This document shows, piece after piece, positions 1-9,399 of a DNA stretch of 55,527 nucleotides (position 1 is the stretch's first letter; each line of letters starts with the position of its first letter). This DNA comes from Gordonia desulfuricans NBRC 100010 (GTDB lineage Bacteria > Actinomycetota > Actinomycetes > Mycobacteriales > Mycobacteriaceae). The notes below the pieces were generated by a model. That model made no database searches. It saw nothing but the letters and a program-made list of their open reading frames with translations, and was not told the DNA's origin. The stretch spans positions 1 through 55,527 of the forward strand of contig NZ_BCNF01000064.1 of assembly GCF_001485495.1 (NCBI RefSeq), read 5' to 3'. Position numbers and translations under genes: made by a program.

Positions 1-117
1 TTTCGACACGCCTCGTCGCTTCGCTCCTCGTCGGCTCAACCAGCAAAAACCGCACCCCGCACGGTGGTTGAGCAGGACGTCCTCGCGCTGGCGAGGCCGA
101 CCGGCCGTCGAAACCTC
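1..117. repeat. Interspersed GGTTGAGC...TGTCGAAA repeat, two copies head to head
   Basis: Bases 1-45, read on the minus strand, give GGTTGAGCC-GACGAGGAGCGAAG-CGACGAGGCG-TGTCGAAA. Bases 63-117, read on the plus strand, start GGTGGTTGAGC and end GTCGAAACC. The two units therefore face each other with their GGTTGAGC ends inward. A closely similar unit lies at 55453-55489 at the other end of the window. Similar GGTTGAGC...GTCGAAACC elements are common between genes in high-GC actinobacteria (recalled, not searched). From 118 to 340 I see no gene, hairpin or promoter that I can support; the open frames there have no recognisable protein. Confidence 0.6.
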
Positions 118-340
118 TGCAAGGTCACGCTGGAACGCATCCACCTCCGAGCTGGTCGCTTGTCGACGTCGGCCAACCGAGGTTTTGACTCGTGGGTGGT
201 CGAGCCGGGACCGAGCCCCTGGGCGAGGACCCGTGTCGAGGCCCGGTGAGGTAAGAGTGCCGGTGACCAACCTCAGGGGTGGTCACCGACACTCGACCGG
301 TGTGACGAGGGCACAACCGAACTGGGTGAGACGCGGGACC

Positions 341-640
341 TCAGTCGACCTCGTCGGAGCGGATCACCCGGCTGCGCACCGACAACAGCTCCACCTCGGG
401 GCGGCCGGCGGCGAACCGCTCGATCGCCTCGAGGACCTCCACCACATGCGCCCGGTCACCGGACACCACGGCCACCCCGATGCCGGTGCGGCGGTGCACA
501 TCCCGATGTGCCACCTCCGATACCGACACCGAGAACCGCTGTTTGATCTCGGCGACGATGGGACGAACCACCGACCTTTTCTGCTTGAGCGAGTGCACAT
601 CTCCGAGCAGATAGTCGAATTCTGCGAATCCGATCCACAT
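341..640 (-). CDS. DUF503 family protein (YlxP-like)
   Basis: A 99-residue protein starting MWIGFAEFDYLLGD. The hydrophobic first strand, the following LKQKRSVVRPIVAEI helix and the ferredoxin-like alternation of strands and helices match the small DUF503/YlxP family, usually 90-100 residues. The molecular role is not established. The frame could open 45 bases earlier at 685, but that start would run into the end of ppk2, and the family begins at the methionine chosen here. It lies 34 bases downstream of ppk2 on the same strand and is probably co-transcribed with it. The final residues RVIRSDEVD are polar and not diagnostic. Family assignment is fairly sure; function is unknown. Confidence 0.8.
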   Translation of the reverse strand: MWIGFAEFDYLLGDVHSLKQKRSVVRPIVAEIKQRFSVSVSEVAHRDVHRRTGIGVAVVSGDRAHVVEVLEAIERFAAGRPEVELLSVRSRVIRSDEVD

Positions 641-674
641 CGCCGTGCCGACTCCGTGCCGATCCGTCATGCGA

Positions 675-1538
675 TCAGCCGGCATCTCCCATCAGGGTGG
701 TGACGTGATCGGGCACGTACCGCGACAACGACCGCGGCGGACGGTGATAGTTGCCGGTCTCGATCGGATGTTTGGGCAGCGTCACCTCGGGTCGGGCAAC
801 CTCGTGGTAGTCGATGGTCGAGAGCAGATGCGAGATCATGTTGAGTCGCGCATGCTTCTTGATGTCGGATTCGACGACGTTCCAGGGGCTCGCCGACGTG
901 TCGGTGTGGACCATCATCTCGTCCTTGGCCCGCGAGTACTCCTCCCAGCGATACACCGACTCCAGATCCATCGGGCTGAGCTTCCACTGCCGGACCGGAT
1001 CGGTCATCCGGGACCGGAACCGGCGGAGCTGCTCGTCGTCGGACACCGAGAACCAGTACTTGCGCAACAGGATTCCGTCGTCGATCAGCATCTGCTCGAA
1101 GATGGGGGTCTGCCGCAGGAACCGGGTGTGCTCCTCCGGGGTGCAGAAGCCCATCACCTTCTCGACTCCGGCACGGTTGTACCAGGAACGGTCGAACAAC
1201 ACGATCTCGCCGGGTGCCGGCAGGTGCGCCACGTAGCGCTGGTAGTACCACTGACCACGTTCCCGGTCGGTGGGTGCGGGCAGCGCCGCGACCCGGGCGA
1301 CCCGCGGGCTCAGGTACTCGGTGATCCGCTTGATCGTGCCGCCCTTGCCTGCGGCGTCGCGACCCTCGAAGACCACCACCACGCGGGCGCCGGTCTCGCG
1401 CACCCATTCCTGCAGCTTCACCAGTTCGGTTTGGAGTCGGAACAACTCGGCCTCGTAGACCTTGTTGCCGATCTTCCGTTCCTTGCCCGACTTCTCCCCG
1501 CCGGACTTGGCCCCGCCCGACTTGCCCTTCTTTGCCAT
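675..1538 (-). CDS. ppk2: Polyphosphate kinase 2 (PPK2 family)
   Basis: A 287-residue cytoplasmic enzyme of the PPK2 family, which moves phosphate between inorganic polyphosphate and nucleotides, most often making GTP or ATP from the diphosphate. After a Lys/Gly-rich tail (residues 1-22) comes the P-loop kinase fold: Walker A GRDAAGKGG at residues 59-67, the PPK2 lid-type segment around EYLSPRVARVAALPAPT (74-90), Walker B FDRSWYNRAG with Asp116, and the conserved RKYWFSVSDDEQLRRFRSR stretch. Length and single PPK2 domain fit class I enzymes that use nucleoside diphosphates. The ATG at 1538 has no clear ribosome site. Direction of the reaction in vivo cannot be read from sequence. Mycobacterium tuberculosis has an enzyme of this type as Rv3232c, but in another genomic place. 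Confidence 0.95.
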   Translation of the reverse strand: MAKKGKSGGAKSGGEKSGKERKIGNKVYEAELFRLQTELVKLQEWVRETGARVVVVFEGRDAAGKGGTIKRITEYLSPRVARVAALPAPTDRERGQWYYQRYVAHLPAPGEIVLFDRSWYNRAGVEKVMGFCTPEEHTRFLRQTPIFEQMLIDDGILLRKYWFSVSDDEQLRRFRSRMTDPVRQWKLSPMDLESVYRWEEYSRAKDEMMVHTDTSASPWNVVESDIKKHARLNMISHLLSTIDYHEVARPEVTLPKHPIETGNYHRPPRSLSRYVPDHVTTLMGDAG

Positions 1539-1606
1539 GGGCGAAAGCTTATGCCTCCTCGGGCCCGTACGGGACGGGGCGCGACAGATGTGTCACGAAC
1601 GGTGTG

Positions 1607-2596
1607 TCACGACACTGTGAGTGCCGACACCGCATCCAGCTCGGACCGGAGTTCGGCGACCGATGCGTCGATCCGCCCGCGCGAGAACTCGTTGATTGCC
1701 AGTCCCTCGACCACTTCCCAACGTCCGTCGACCGAGCGGGCCGGCACCGAGCACACGAGACCTTCCGGGATGCCGTAGGCGCCGTTCGACGGCATGGCGA
1801 CCGATGTCCAGTCGCCGGCGGGGGTGCCCAGCACCCAGTCGTGGACGTGGTCGATGGTCGCATTGGCCGCCGACGCCGCCGACGACGCACCGCGCGCCTC
1901 GATGATGGCGGTGCCGCGCTTGGCGACGGTCGGGATGAAGTCGTCGACCAGCCAGGTCTGATCGGCGGCGATCTCGGCACCCGGGGTGTCGCCGACGATC
2001 GCATGGAAGATGTCGGGGTACTGGGTGGCCGAATGGTTACCCCAGATCGACACCCGGCTGATCCGGCCGACCGGGGTGCCGGTGCGTCGCGCCAGCTGTG
2101 CGATCGCGCGGTTGTGGTCGAGGCGGGTCAATGCGGTGAACCGCTCGGCCGGGATGTCCGGGGCGCTGGCCGCGGCGACCGCGGCATTGGTGTTGGCGGG
2201 GTTGCCCACCACGATCACCCGGAGGTCGTCGGCGGCCACCTCGTTGAGGATCGAGCCCTGGCCGGCGAAGATCGCCGAGTTCGCGGCCAGCAGATCCGCG
2301 CGCTCCATCCCCTTGGTGCGGGGCCGGGCACCGATCAGCAGCGCGAAGTCGGTGCCGTCGAAGGCGGCTCGGGCGTCGTCGAAGATGTCGACCGACTCCA
2401 GCAGCGGGAACGCGCCGTCCTCGAGTTCCATGGCGGTACCCTCCGCGGCGGCCACCGCCTGCGGGAGTTCGAGCAGTCGCAGACGCACCGGCCGGTCGTG
2501 GCCGAGCATGGCGCCGGCGGCGATCCGGAACAGCGACGCGTATCCGATGCTGCCGGCGGCGCCGGTCACGGTCACGGTGGCGGGAGTGGATGTCAT
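1607..2596 (-). CDS. mdh: Malate dehydrogenase
   Basis: NAD-dependent malate dehydrogenase (329 residues) that interconverts malate and oxaloacetate in the TCA cycle. The N-terminus carries the nucleotide-binding loop [15 protein letters not shown] (11-25). The substrate-binding arginines are in [15 protein letters not shown] (89-103), followed by VGNPANTNA (130-138). TRLDHNRA (157-164) and the catalytic histidine in [12 protein letters not shown] (His188) complete the active site. The length is normal for the actinobacterial cytosolic-type enzyme. The start has an AGGAG ribosome site a few bases upstream (on the minus strand CAGGAGTCCTCG then ATG). It stands apart from its neighbours, 68 bases from ppk2 and 116 bases from the META-domain gene, so it is likely its own transcription unit. 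Confidence 0.97.
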   Translation of the reverse strand: MTSTPATVTVTGAAGSIGYASLFRIAAGAMLGHDRPVRLRLLELPQAVAAAEGTAMELEDGAFPLLESVDIFDDARAAFDGTDFALLIGARPRTKGMERADLLAANSAIFAGQGSILNEVAADDLRVIVVGNPANTNAAVAAASAPDIPAERFTALTRLDHNRAIAQLARRTGTPVGRISRVSIWGNHSATQYPDIFHAIVGDTPGAEIAADQTWLVDDFIPTVAKRGTAIIEARGASSAASAANATIDHVHDWVLGTPAGDWTSVAMPSNGAYGIPEGLVCSVPARSVDGRWEVVEGLAINEFSRGRIDASVAELRSELDAVSALTVS

Positions 2597-2712
2597 CGAG
2601 GACTCCTGTCTCGATCGGGGAACGGGATCGTGTGGGCAGGGGGTGGACGAGAACTGGGGCGGTCGGGAACCGGGATACCCCGGGAACCGGGCGCGCGTGT
2701 GGTGGGGGACCG

Positions 2713-3186
2713 TCAGTCGACCTCGGTGAGGACCACGGTGGACCGGGCGGAGGTGAGGGTGAGGGCGGTGCCGTCGCGATGCCAGCGGACCGGTGCGGAG
2801 GCGAAGTCGGCGAGCCAGCTGTCGGCGCCGTCGCGCGGGGGAGCGCAGGCCATCATCGTCGAGGCGAGCGCCCCGAAGGTCATCGTGGAGCCGTCGACGG
2901 TGACCTCACCCATGTGGCGGTTGCAGCCCGCGGTCATCGAGACTCGGCCGGATTCGGGGAAGACGATCTCGAGGGGGCCGCCACCGGGGATCGCGACACC
3001 CGTGACCTCGGTGGAACGGTAGGCCGACCCGATCGGAGGCGGTGTCGGTGCGGCGTCCTCGGCGGAGCCGGACGGGGCGTCGGTGAGGACGACGGCGGCG
3101 ACGGCGACACCGACCACCACCAGGATCGCGGCCATCAGTGCGGTGGCCGCGACGGTCGAAGGAGTTTCCTTCTCGGTCACGGACAC
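2713..3186 (-). CDS. META-domain membrane-anchored protein
   Basis: Starts at one of two near GTG codons (3186 or 3180); the open frame continues to 3288, but that stretch reads as low-quality Arg/His-rich sequence and would overlap the divergent gene. The protein has a short cytoplasmic tail (VTEKETPS), one membrane helix (about [19 protein letters not shown]), then an extracytoplasmic part. The C-terminal half shows the META-domain pattern: [26 protein letters not shown] and a final strand [13 protein letters not shown] domains (as in HslJ) are small envelope-associated folds of unclear function. No lipobox is visible, so anchoring is by the helix. It is divergent to the gene at 3232, with a shared upstream region of only about 45 bases. 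Confidence 0.75.
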   Translation of the reverse strand: MSVTEKETPSTVAATALMAAILVVVGVAVAAVVLTDAPSGSAEDAAPTPPPIGSAYRSTEVTGVAIPGGGPLEIVFPESGRVSMTAGCNRHMGEVTVDGSTMTFGALASTMMACAPPRDGADSWLADFASAPVRWHRDGTALTLTSARSTVVLTEVD

Positions 3187-3231
3187 CACCGTAACCGAGC
3201 GTCCCGGGTGGCCGCACGGCAGGAATAGGCG

Positions 3232-4428
3232 ATGATGATGGCGATGGTCGCGATCATGGCACGAACCGAGTACGAGACCCCGCAGCATCGCATCGCCGGA
3301 ATCGGTGCGATGCTGCTCGCCGTCGCCGCACTGGTGATGCTGATCGTCTCGAGCGCGGTGGGCGTGTCCGGCACCACCACGGCCGTCACGGTCGGGGTGT
3401 TGCTGTCGGGGTCGATGCTCGCCGGGGCCACCGCGCGCACCATGACGCGCCCCGCCGTGGTCCTGGGTGTCGACGGAACCGACGTCTATCTGGGCGACGA
3501 ACAGTCGGGGATCGTCAGCCGCCCACTCGGCAGCGTGGTGTCGGCGTCACTGGGCACCGCGTCCACCACGACGACGGTGGGTGCCGGTGCCGTGCGTGCC
3601 GATCCACACGACCTGCTGATCCGGGGGATGCGGTGGGCCGACATCGTCTTCGCCACACCGGAACCCGAGGGCTGGCGTATCGCGGTGGCGGTCGGTGACC
3701 CGGCCGCCGAAGCGGTGCTCGACGTGCTGCGCGCAGCCGCCCCGCGCCGGCGGAAGGCCACCGCCGAACCGTCACCGCCGTCGGAGCCGCCGGGCCCGCC
3801 GTCGGAGCCGCCGGGCCCGCCGGCGGACGGTACCCGCGGAGGACCTGCGGCCGGCACCACCGAGAACACCACCATCGACGACGGTGCGGGCCCGATGGCC
3901 GAGGCGGGCAGCGAGGACGCGTCCCGACGTCTGTGGGAGGAGGCGACCCGCCGCCACGACGATGTGCTCGGCCGGTACGGCTGGTACGAACTCGACCCGG
4001 CGATGCTGTTGACCTATCCGGCGGTCATCGACGTCACGCTCACCCACGTGCAGGACTTCCTGGTCGCGTTGGAGGACGCCAACGCGTTGCGTACCGACGC
4101 CTACCCGGGTGACCGTGCGCGGGCCGACGCCTATCGGCAGGCGGTCACCACGTTGCGTCGTACCTGGACGGCATGCGAGGCCGAGGGGCGGCGGCTCGGG
4201 GCCGGCTACCTCGACGATCCCGACCGCGATTCGCTGCGGACCGCGCTCAAGCTGTACCGGCATGCCGAGGGCGGCAGCACGAGTGAGGAACAGGCCGCCT
4301 ACATCGGGCGGGTCCGCGACATCGTCGGCGGGCTCGTCGATCGCGGTGCGATCCACCCGACCACGGGCGCACTCGAACAGCTGGAGACGGTGTCGCGCAG
4401 GATGATCGAGTCGCCGCGCGAACGGTGA
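3232..4428 (+). CDS. Unknown membrane protein with Pro-rich linker
   Basis: 398 residues, not recognised. Two hydrophobic helices lie near the N-terminus (about 22-44 and 48-66), then a domain of roughly 110 residues rich in beta-type alternation (VVLGVDGTDVYLGDE, WADIVFATPEPEGWRIAVAV). A linker with SEPPGPP repeated twice (about residues 183-198) follows, and then an acidic/helical C-terminal domain (RLWEEATRRHDDVLGRYGWYELDPAMLLTYPAVIDVTL...). That C-terminal domain resembles sequences I associate with actinobacterial proteins of unknown function only. The ATG at 3232 is preceded by AGGAATAGG; a later in-frame ATG at 3256 is possible. It converges on the minus-strand membrane protein at 4551-6080 across a tandem repeat. 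The coding frame is well supported by codon pattern; function is unknown. Confidence 0.75.
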   Translation: MMMAMVAIMARTEYETPQHRIAGIGAMLLAVAALVMLIVSSAVGVSGTTTAVTVGVLLSGSMLAGATARTMTRPAVVLGVDGTDVYLGDEQSGIVSRPLGSVVSASLGTASTTTTVGAGAVRADPHDLLIRGMRWADIVFATPEPEGWRIAVAVGDPAAEAVLDVLRAAAPRRRKATAEPSPPSEPPGPPSEPPGPPADGTRGGPAAGTTENTTIDDGAGPMAEAGSEDASRRLWEEATRRHDDVLGRYGWYELDPAMLLTYPAVIDVTLTHVQDFLVALEDANALRTDAYPGDRARADAYRQAVTTLRRTWTACEAEGRRLGAGYLDDPDRDSLRTALKLYRHAEGGSTSEEQAAYIGRVRDIVGGLVDRGAIHPTTGALEQLETVSRRMIESPRER

Positions 4429-4480
4429 TCCGGGCACTGCGTCGGCTCCGGCTCCCGCCCATCAGGCCCCCGACTCCCGC

Positions 4481-4560
4481 CGTTCAGGCCTCAGCTCACC
4501 CGGTCAGGCCTCAGCTCACCCGGTCAGGCCTCAGCTCACCCGGTCAGGCGTCAGCGCACC
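4481..4560. repeat. Four tandem copies of a 20-bp unit
   Basis: Units CGGTCAGGCCTCAGCTCACC run at 4481-4500 (first G to T), 4501-4520 and 4521-4540 (identical), and 4541-4560 (two changes, GTCAGCGCACC end). The last unit contains the stop codon and final codons of the minus-strand gene ending at 4551. The array fills most of the gap between two convergent genes. Period 20 does not keep a reading frame. There are no spacers, so this is not a CRISPR. Confidence 0.9.
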
Positions 4561-6080
4561 CCGTCACGGAGGAAGACCCCGGACGGGCTGTAGGTGCCCT
4601 CGGACCCGTCCGATCTCCCCACCGCGACCTGGATCACCGGATTGCCGTCGCGCTGGAAGGTGGTGGTCATCTGGATGTCGACCGCCGCGCGATCGATCTC
4701 CTCGACGTCGCCACGTCGCATCGCCTGGTCGCGCACCTTGTCGAACACGGCAGGGGTGACATCGGTGAAGGCGAACAGGTCACCCGGGGACCAGGACCGC
4801 AGGTCGACGGTCGGGAAGGCACCCGGCACCACCGACACCTCGCCGCTGTTACGCCCGGAGACGAACTCGGCGAGCACACCACCGCTGCTCTGGATGTCGC
4901 CCGCATACATCGTCGGGGTCATCGAGCCGAGACCCCGGATCTCCAGACGATTCAGTGCCGGACGGTCGAGCGGGACCCCGGCGTCGACGAGGGCGGCGCG
5001 CAACACCCCGAAGGACGCCTCGAAGTCGCCCGGGTCGAAGAACTCCGCGACCTCGCCGGCCGGGGTGGCCTGGATGTCGTGCGTCTCGGTGATGTGCTCC
5101 GGGTTGCGATAGGAGGCGGTGATCAGCACGTCCTCGTCGGTGTCCGGCCGTTCGACCACCATGTCGTCGAAGACCACCGCACCCGCGAAGGCGGTGGTCC
5201 GCTCGGTCATCGTCGCGGCCATCCTGGACAGATCGGTGGACGCGACGACCGACGTCGCGAACGTGTCGCCGCGACGTTTGGTGGTCGGGGAACGACGCTG
5301 ATCGACCTCGCCGCCTTCCCGAACCGTCAGGCTCACCGACTGGCCGGTGGCCGGGTCGTACACCTCGGCGCGATCGGAGCCGGACGCGTCGAAGGTCATG
5401 GCCAGCACGTTGGCCCGGGCGTCGGGTCCGGCGTCGTCGATGGCCTGCACCAGCCGATCACGCCGGTCGCCGAGTTGCGCCATCCCCTCGCCGGCCGCCG
5501 GCCCGCTGCCGGATCCGGAACCGCTCCTCGACGACGCGAACGTGTTCGGGGTGTCGATCCGCCACACCGAGTCACCGACGCCGAACAGCACGACGGCGCC
5601 CACCACGATGGCGATGGCCGGGGGGAGGAATGTCGCCCATCCGGGGCCGGCGGTGAGATCCGGTTCGGTGCCGGTCCGCGGCGGCAGGTCGTCGGGTGCC
5701 AGCGCGATCCGCGGGTTGTGGACCGTCGTCTGGAACCCGACCCGCGACATCATCGTGATCCAGCGGGCGTCATAGGCGGTGTCGTCGTGTGGGGTGATCC
5801 GCGCCGACACCAGGGTCGGCTGCGCGTCGGTGACGTCGAAGGTGGACCGGTTCAGCGCCGTGACCAGCACCGGGACGCCCTCACGCGGCCCGCCGGCAGC
5901 AAAGGTGGGGAGGCTTGCGGCACGTCCCGGACGGGGTAACACCGCCAGGCCGCCGATGATCAGCGGGATGCCGAGCAGCATCGCGATCCACCACACGCTG
6001 TACGCGCCGAATCCGATCCCGGCGGCGATCAGGACGCCCGCGATCACGGCGCGCAGGGCACGGGTCATCACGATCCTCAT
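4551..6080 (-). CDS. Unknown membrane protein, large extracytoplasmic domain
   Basis: 509 residues, not recognised. Hydrophobic helices lie at about 8-28 and 30-48, and a third at about 150-170 ([19 protein letters not shown]). Between them lies a soluble segment of about 100 residues. The third helix is followed by about 340 residues, probably outside the membrane, rich in acidic and polar residues with a Ser-Gly run ([11 protein letters not shown]). No catalytic motif is evident. The first ATG (6080) has a weak site; the in-frame ATG at 6068 has AGGA just upstream and may be the real start. It is divergent from secA2 with a gap of 116 bases, and convergent with the unknown membrane protein at 3232-4428. 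The C-terminal codons lie inside the 20-bp tandem repeat. Confidence 0.75.
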   Translation of the reverse strand: MRIVMTRALRAVIAGVLIAAGIGFGAYSVWWIAMLLGIPLIIGGLAVLPRPGRAASLPTFAAGGPREGVPVLVTALNRSTFDVTDAQPTLVSARITPHDDTAYDARWITMMSRVGFQTTVHNPRIALAPDDLPPRTGTEPDLTAGPGWATFLPPAIAIVVGAVVLFGVGDSVWRIDTPNTFASSRSGSGSGSGPAAGEGMAQLGDRRDRLVQAIDDAGPDARANVLAMTFDASGSDRAEVYDPATGQSVSLTVREGGEVDQRRSPTTKRRGDTFATSVVASTDLSRMAATMTERTTAFAGAVVFDDMVVERPDTDEDVLITASYRNPEHITETHDIQATPAGEVAEFFDPGDFEASFGVLRAALVDAGVPLDRPALNRLEIRGLGSMTPTMYAGDIQSSGGVLAEFVSGRNSGEVSVVPGAFPTVDLRSWSPGDLFAFTDVTPAVFDKVRDQAMRRGDVEEIDRAAVDIQMTTTFQRDGNPVIQVAVGRSDGSEGTYSPSGVFLRDGVR

Positions 6081-6196
6081 CTCGGGTGGCCGACCGGGGT
6101 ATGCCAGATGTTAGCGGCGGGCACACCCGGTGCGCAGCCGCCGCGTACCGTGGAGGCGATTCGGTCCCGGAACCAAACTGGCAGGAGAAGCGCTCG

Positions 6197-8707
6197 GTGG
6201 GAAAGCTGACCAACAGCATGTGGCGTTTGCTGGGAGCCCAGAGCTCACGCAATCAGTCGAAGTCGATCGGCCTGATCAAGGACGCGGAAACACATACCGA
6301 CTGGGCAGCCGGACTCGACGAGGCCGATTTCCGGTCCGAGGCCGAGAAGCTCGACATCGGTTCCGACGCCGGCGACCGGGCGAAGTTCCTCGCGCTCGCC
6401 CGCGAGGCCGCCGACCGCAGCCTCGGCCTGCGCCCCTTCGACGTGCAGCTTCAGGGCGCACTGCGGATGCTCGAGGGTGACGTCGTCGAGATGGCCACCG
6501 GTGAGGGCAAGACGCTCGTCGGTGCGATCGCCGCCATCGGCCACGTACTCGAAGGCCACCAGGTGCACATCATCTCGGTGAACGACTATCTCGCGACGCG
6601 CGATGCCGAGTGGATGGCACCGCTGTTCGCGGCGTTCGGGATCACCGTGTCGGCGGTGTCGGAGAATTCCACCCGCGCCGAGCGCAAACGCTCCTACGTC
6701 GGCGACGTCACCTACGGCTCGGTCAACGAGATCGGCTTCGACGTGCTGCGGGACCAGCTGGTGCTGTCGGAAGACCAACTAGTCTCGCCGACACCGGATG
6801 TCGCGATCATCGACGAGGCCGACTCGGTACTCGTCGACGAGGCGCTGATCCCGCTGGTGCTCGCCGGGTCCACCGACGCCGAGGTGCCCGACCAGGCCAT
6901 CCACGACGTGGTGTCGCGGATGAAGAACAAGCATTTCGATGTCGACGTCGACGGCCGCAATGTCTCGCTCACCGACGAGGGCGCGGCCTTCGTCGAGGAG
7001 GAGCTCGGCGGGATCAACCTCTACGACGAGGAACACGTCGGTACCACCCTGGTGCACGTCAACATCGCGATGCACGCCCACCATCTGCTCGAGCGCGATG
7101 TGCACTACATCGTCCGCGACGGTGGCGTGCACCTGATCAACGCCTCCCGCGGCCGCGTCGCCCAGCTGCAGCGCTGGCCCGACGGAATGCAGGCGGCCGT
7201 CGAGCTCAAGGAGGGCCTCGCCCAGACCGACGGCGGTGAGATGATCGACACCATCACCGTGCAGGCGCTGATCGGCCGATACCCCATCGTGTGCGGCATG
7301 ACCGGTACCGCCATCGCCGCCGGTGAGCAGCTCCGGCAGTTCTACGAGTTGCGGGTCTCGCAGATCCCGCCGAACACCGCCAACGTCCGCAAGGATCTGC
7401 CCGACCGCGTCTACGACACCAAGGCCAACAAGGTCGAGGCCGTCGTCGCCTACGTCAAGGAGGTGCACGAGACCGGGCAGCCGGTGCTGATCGGTACCCA
7501 CGACGTCGCCGAGTCGGAGGAACTCGCCTACTTCCTGGAGAAGGCCGACGTGTCCTGCGTCGTCCTCAATGCGAAGAACGACGCCGAAGAGGCCAAGATC
7601 ATCGCCGAGGCGGGCGCGAAGAACGCGGTCACCGTCTCCACCCAGATGGCCGGTCGCGGTACCGACATCCGGCTCGGTGGCTCCGCCGACGACGAGACCG
7701 CTCGCGAGGAGATCATCGAGCTCGGCGGACTCTGCGTCGTCGGCACCGGCCGTCACGACACCGCGCGCCTGGACAACCAGTTGCGCGGCCGTGCCGGTCG
7801 TCAGGGCGACCCCGGCCGGTCGGTGTTCTTCAGCAGCCTCGAGGACCCGGTGGTCACCCGCAACCTGTCGTTCAAGCGTGACCCGGTCTCGCCGTCGCCC
7901 GATGGATCGATGGGCGCCAAGGGGATCGACCTGATCGAACAGGCCCAGCGCGTCGCCGAGGGCGTCATGCTCGAGCTGCACGCCAACACCTGGCGATACA
8001 ACAAGCTGGTCAACCAGCAGCGCGAGATCGTCGTCAAACGTCGGATGGAGTTGCTGCGCACCGACGCCGGGATCGACGAACTCAAAGGTCTCGAGGCCGA
8101 CCGGTACGCGGAACTGATCGGCGAACGCAAGCCGCAGAACGACTCCGATGCCGCCGATGACGGTGCGGCCGGCTCGGTCGACACGAAGTCGGAGGGCGCG
8201 AAGTCGGAGGGCACGAAGTCGGAGGGCACGGACTCCGGCGACACGAACGCCGATGCCACCACGACCGCAGAAGCCGCGACCGCCGACGCGGACACCGAAA
8301 CCGTGGCGGCAGAGGACAAGTGGATTCCGGTCGAGCCGGTGCCGGTCACCGTGCTGACACAGGTGGCCCGCGAGATCATGCTCTATCACCTCGACCGCGA
8401 GTGGGCCGACCACCTGGCCTTCGTCTCCGACGTCCGGGCCAGCATCCACCTGCGTGCGATCGGTCGCGAGAGCCCGCTCGACGAGTTCCACCGCCTCATC
8501 CTCGAGGAGTTCGGCGAACTGCCGCAGCGTGCGATCGAGAAGTCCCGCAAGACCTTCCGCGAGGCCACCATCACCGCGGACGGGATCGACCTGGGCGCCT
8601 CCGACATGCATCGCTCGACACAGACCTGGACCTACATGGTCCACGACAATCTGTTCTCGTCGGGCGGCGCCAAGACGCTGCAGGGCATCATCGGCATCTT
8701 CCGGTGA
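6197..8707 (+). CDS. secA2: Accessory Sec translocase ATPase SecA2
   Basis: SecA2 is the second SecA ATPase of mycobacteria and relatives; it exports a limited set of proteins with the SecYEG channel. The GTG at 6197 ([13 protein letters not shown]) is chosen because AGGAGAAG lies 6 bases upstream and the homologue begins similarly; the frame is open from 6086. Walker A is ATGEGKT (residues 100-106) and the DEAD box is IIDEADS (204-210). [17 protein letters not shown] and [10 protein letters not shown] mark the second motor domain. The zinc-binding SecA1 tail is absent, as expected for SecA2. Unusually, the C-terminal scaffold carries about 65 low-complexity residues (about 645-710) including tandem KSEG pentapeptides. 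The upstream neighbour differs from mycobacteria, but the downstream gene is pgsA2 as there. Total 836 residues. Confidence 0.95.
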   Translation: MGKLTNSMWRLLGAQSSRNQSKSIGLIKDAETHTDWAAGLDEADFRSEAEKLDIGSDAGDRAKFLALAREAADRSLGLRPFDVQLQGALRMLEGDVVEMATGEGKTLVGAIAAIGHVLEGHQVHIISVNDYLATRDAEWMAPLFAAFGITVSAVSENSTRAERKRSYVGDVTYGSVNEIGFDVLRDQLVLSEDQLVSPTPDVAIIDEADSVLVDEALIPLVLAGSTDAEVPDQAIHDVVSRMKNKHFDVDVDGRNVSLTDEGAAFVEEELGGINLYDEEHVGTTLVHVNIAMHAHHLLERDVHYIVRDGGVHLINASRGRVAQLQRWPDGMQAAVELKEGLAQTDGGEMIDTITVQALIGRYPIVCGMTGTAIAAGEQLRQFYELRVSQIPPNTANVRKDLPDRVYDTKANKVEAVVAYVKEVHETGQPVLIGTHDVAESEELAYFLEKADVSCVVLNAKNDAEEAKIIAEAGAKNAVTVSTQMAGRGTDIRLGGSADDETAREEIIELGGLCVVGTGRHDTARLDNQLRGRAGRQGDPGRSVFFSSLEDPVVTRNLSFKRDPVSPSPDGSMGAKGIDLIEQAQRVAEGVMLELHANTWRYNKLVNQQREIVVKRRMELLRTDAGIDELKGLEADRYAELIGERKPQNDSDAADDGAAGSVDTKSEGAKSEGTKSEGTDSGDTNADATTTAEAATADADTETVAAEDKWIPVEPVPVTVLTQVAREIMLYHLDREWADHLAFVSDVRASIHLRAIGRESPLDEFHRLILEEFGELPQRAIEKSRKTFREATITADGIDLGASDMHRSTQTWTYMVHDNLFSSGGAKTLQGIIGIFR
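8183..8242 (+). repeat. 15-bp coding tandem repeat inside secA2
   Basis: Three near-identical 15-bp units, ACGAAGTCGGAGGGC type, lie at 8183-8197, 8198-8212 and 8213-8227. A degenerate fourth (ACGGACTCCGGCGAC) lies at 8228-8242. They encode [20 protein letters not shown]. The unit is in frame, so copy number can change without breaking SecA2. Confidence 0.9.
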
Positions 8708-9351
8708 CCTCCGGGCCGGGCATGGCAGGGGAGCAGTCGCCGCACCAGGCGCCCTCGGCCGCCACTCCCGGCGACCGGATCCTGACCGTGCCCAACGCGT
8801 TGAGCGTCATGCGGCTCGCGCTGATCCCGGTCTTCGTGTGGCTGGTGCTGTTCGAGAAGTCCGACGGCTGGGCCTTCGTGGTGCTGTTCGTCTCGGGCGT
8901 CTCCGACTGGCTCGACGGCAAACTGGCGCGACTGCTCGACCAGTCGTCGCGGATCGGTGAACTGCTCGACCCGGCCGCCGATCGCCTCTACGTCATCGTC
9001 ATCCCGATCTGCTTCGGACTGCGCGACATCGTGCCGTGGTGGCTGATCGGGGTGATCATCGCCCGCGACGTACTGCTGTTCGCGACGGCGCCGCTGCTGC
9101 GTTCCCGTGGGCTGCTCGCACTGCCGGTGCTCTACGTCGGCAAGGCCGCGACATTCGCACTGATGAGCGCATTCCCCTGGCTGCTGGTCGGACAGCTCGA
9201 CTCGGTCGTGGGGACGATCTGCTATCCGATCGGCTGGGCCTTCCTCATCTGGGGCGTCGGGATGTATGTGTGGTCGTTCGTGTTGTATTGGGCCCAGACG
9301 ATTCTGGTGATCCGTCACATGCCGCCCGTGCCCCGCGTGCCGGTGGGCTGA
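8704..9351 (+). CDS. pgsA2: CDP-alcohol phosphatidyltransferase (PgsA2-like)
   Basis: Integral membrane enzyme (215 residues) that transfers a phosphatidyl group from CDP-diacylglycerol to an alcohol. The family signature DG-x2-AR-x8-G-x3-D-x3-D is intact in [24 protein letters not shown], shown here in two parts: [10 protein letters not shown] and [14 protein letters not shown]. About six hydrophobic helices follow the usual plan. The GTG at 8704 overlaps the secA2 stop (GTGA), which indicates translational coupling; an ATG at 8722 is an alternative. Position directly after secA2 matches Rv1822 (pgsA2) of M. tuberculosis. The alcohol acceptor (glycerol phosphate, inositol phosphate or another) is not decided by the signature, so the gene name rests on synteny. 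Confidence 0.85.
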   Translation: MTSGPGMAGEQSPHQAPSAATPGDRILTVPNALSVMRLALIPVFVWLVLFEKSDGWAFVVLFVSGVSDWLDGKLARLLDQSSRIGELLDPAADRLYVIVIPICFGLRDIVPWWLIGVIIARDVLLFATAPLLRSRGLLALPVLYVGKAATFALMSAFPWLLVGQLDSVVGTICYPIGWAFLIWGVGMYVWSFVLYWAQTILVIRHMPPVPRVPVG

Positions 9352-9399
9352 ACCGAACTCCATGTCCTAGAGTCTCGAACGACAGAAAGGGGCACACCC

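Noticed and set aside
1..340. Small open frames at the left edge (for example 64-249)
   Set aside because: They run through the interspersed repeat, have no ribosome site and encode Arg-rich sequence without homology.
645..1778. 377-codon open frame on the plus strand opposite ppk2
   Set aside because: It is a GC-driven shadow of the real minus-strand gene; its translation is rich in Arg, Gly and His without any domain.
4481..4560. Possible CRISPR array
   Set aside because: The 20-bp units adjoin without spacers, only four copies exist, and no cas gene is present.
4425..5939. 504-codon plus-strand frame through the 20-bp repeat and the membrane-protein gene
   Set aside because: It lies opposite a gene with membrane helices and good codon pattern; its product is low-complexity and starts inside the repeat array.
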